Source: Planctomycetota bacterium
Lineage (GTDB): Bacteria; Planctomycetota; Brocadiia; SM23-32
Assembly (NCBI GenBank): GCA_018400625.1
Contig: JAGYMJ010000215.1
Location: forward strand, 1-5,377
DNA length: 5,377 nucleotides
Direction of reading: 5' to 3'
The notes beneath the pieces were generated by a model. The model made no database searches. It was not told the origin of the DNA and saw only the letters and a program-made list of their open reading frames with translations. Shown one piece after another: positions 5,246 to 5,377 of the stretch (positions within the stretch are counted from its first letter, which is position 1; the number at the start of each line of letters is the position of its first letter). The position numbers and the translations under genes were made by a program.

Positions 5246-5377
5246 TCACATTGCAGAGTTATCTTCCGTGTTTTTTACCGCCTCGGCAATATCCTCATTA
5301 ATGTTGTGTTTCAGTGCGCTTCTGGCCTCCCGTACGGCGTTTTTTATGGCCCTGGCATCAGAGCGTCCGTGGCTTAT
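5246..5377 (-). CDS. plsX: PlsX, phosphate acyltransferase, C-terminal end (partial)
   Basis: Only the last 43 codons and the stop are in the window; the gene runs off the right edge and its start is not visible. The reading frame begins with ISHGRSDARAIKNAV, which matches the conserved C-terminal signature of PlsX (ISHG followed by a helix with AIKNA), and ends in a TGA. PlsX converts acyl-ACP and phosphate to acyl-phosphate at the cytoplasmic membrane face, feeding PlsY in phospholipid synthesis. The family is about 330-350 residues, so roughly 13% is seen. It lies 34 bp upstream of fabH on the same strand, the usual plsX-fabH arrangement. The identification rests on this short motif plus the context; both agree. 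Confidence 0.87.
   Translation of the reverse strand: MSHGRSDARAIKNAVREARSALKHNINEDIAEAVKNTEDNSAM

Noticed and set aside
1..5377. tRNA, rRNA, CRISPR array, transposase or phage genes
   Set aside because: Nothing resembling these was seen on either strand; coding sequence covers nearly all of the window.

Overview
The window is a stretch of a bacterial type II fatty-acid synthesis operon. Every gene is on the minus strand, so transcription runs from the right edge to the left. In order of transcription it holds the 3' end of plsX, then fabH, fabD, fabG, acpP, fabF and last a NusG-family gene. The plsX-fabH-fabD-fabG-acpP-fabF order is a classic conserved arrangement. All catalytic residues I looked for are present in the five complete fab/acp genes.

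The organism cannot be named from this. Base composition is near 50% GC and Shine-Dalgarno sequences are recognisable. FabD carries GLSLG in place of the usual GHSLG around its nucleophile. From memory that variant is common in the PVC group (Chlamydiae, Planctomycetes and relatives), which together with the extra NusG paralogue makes a Verrucomicrobia/Lentisphaerae/Kiritimatiellae-like source a reasonable but weak guess.

Layout: plsX end (5377-5246), 34 bp gap, fabH (5211-4216), 2 bp gap, fabD (4213-3245), 117 bp gap holding an imperfect palindromic repeat and a promoter candidate, fabG (3127-2384), 226 bp AT-rich gap with promoter and leader-like structures, acpP (2157-1918), 5 bp gap, fabF (1912-665), 4 bp ATGA overlap, NusG-like gene (668-105), then about 104 bp without a gene, holding a second, diverged copy of the palindromic repeat in the opposite orientation.

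How the genes work together: PlsX makes acyl-phosphate for phospholipid synthesis. FabD loads malonyl groups from CoA onto the acyl carrier protein AcpP. FabH starts chains from acetyl-CoA and malonyl-ACP, FabF elongates them, and FabG reduces the 3-ketoacyl-ACP. The dehydratase and enoyl reductase are not in the window. The NusG-like protein is a probable transcription elongation/antitermination factor whose translation looks coupled to fabF.

The features that do not belong to a standard fab operon are the coupled NusG paralogue and the two inverted copies of a hairpin-forming repeat that bracket fabG-acpP-fabF-nusG-like.
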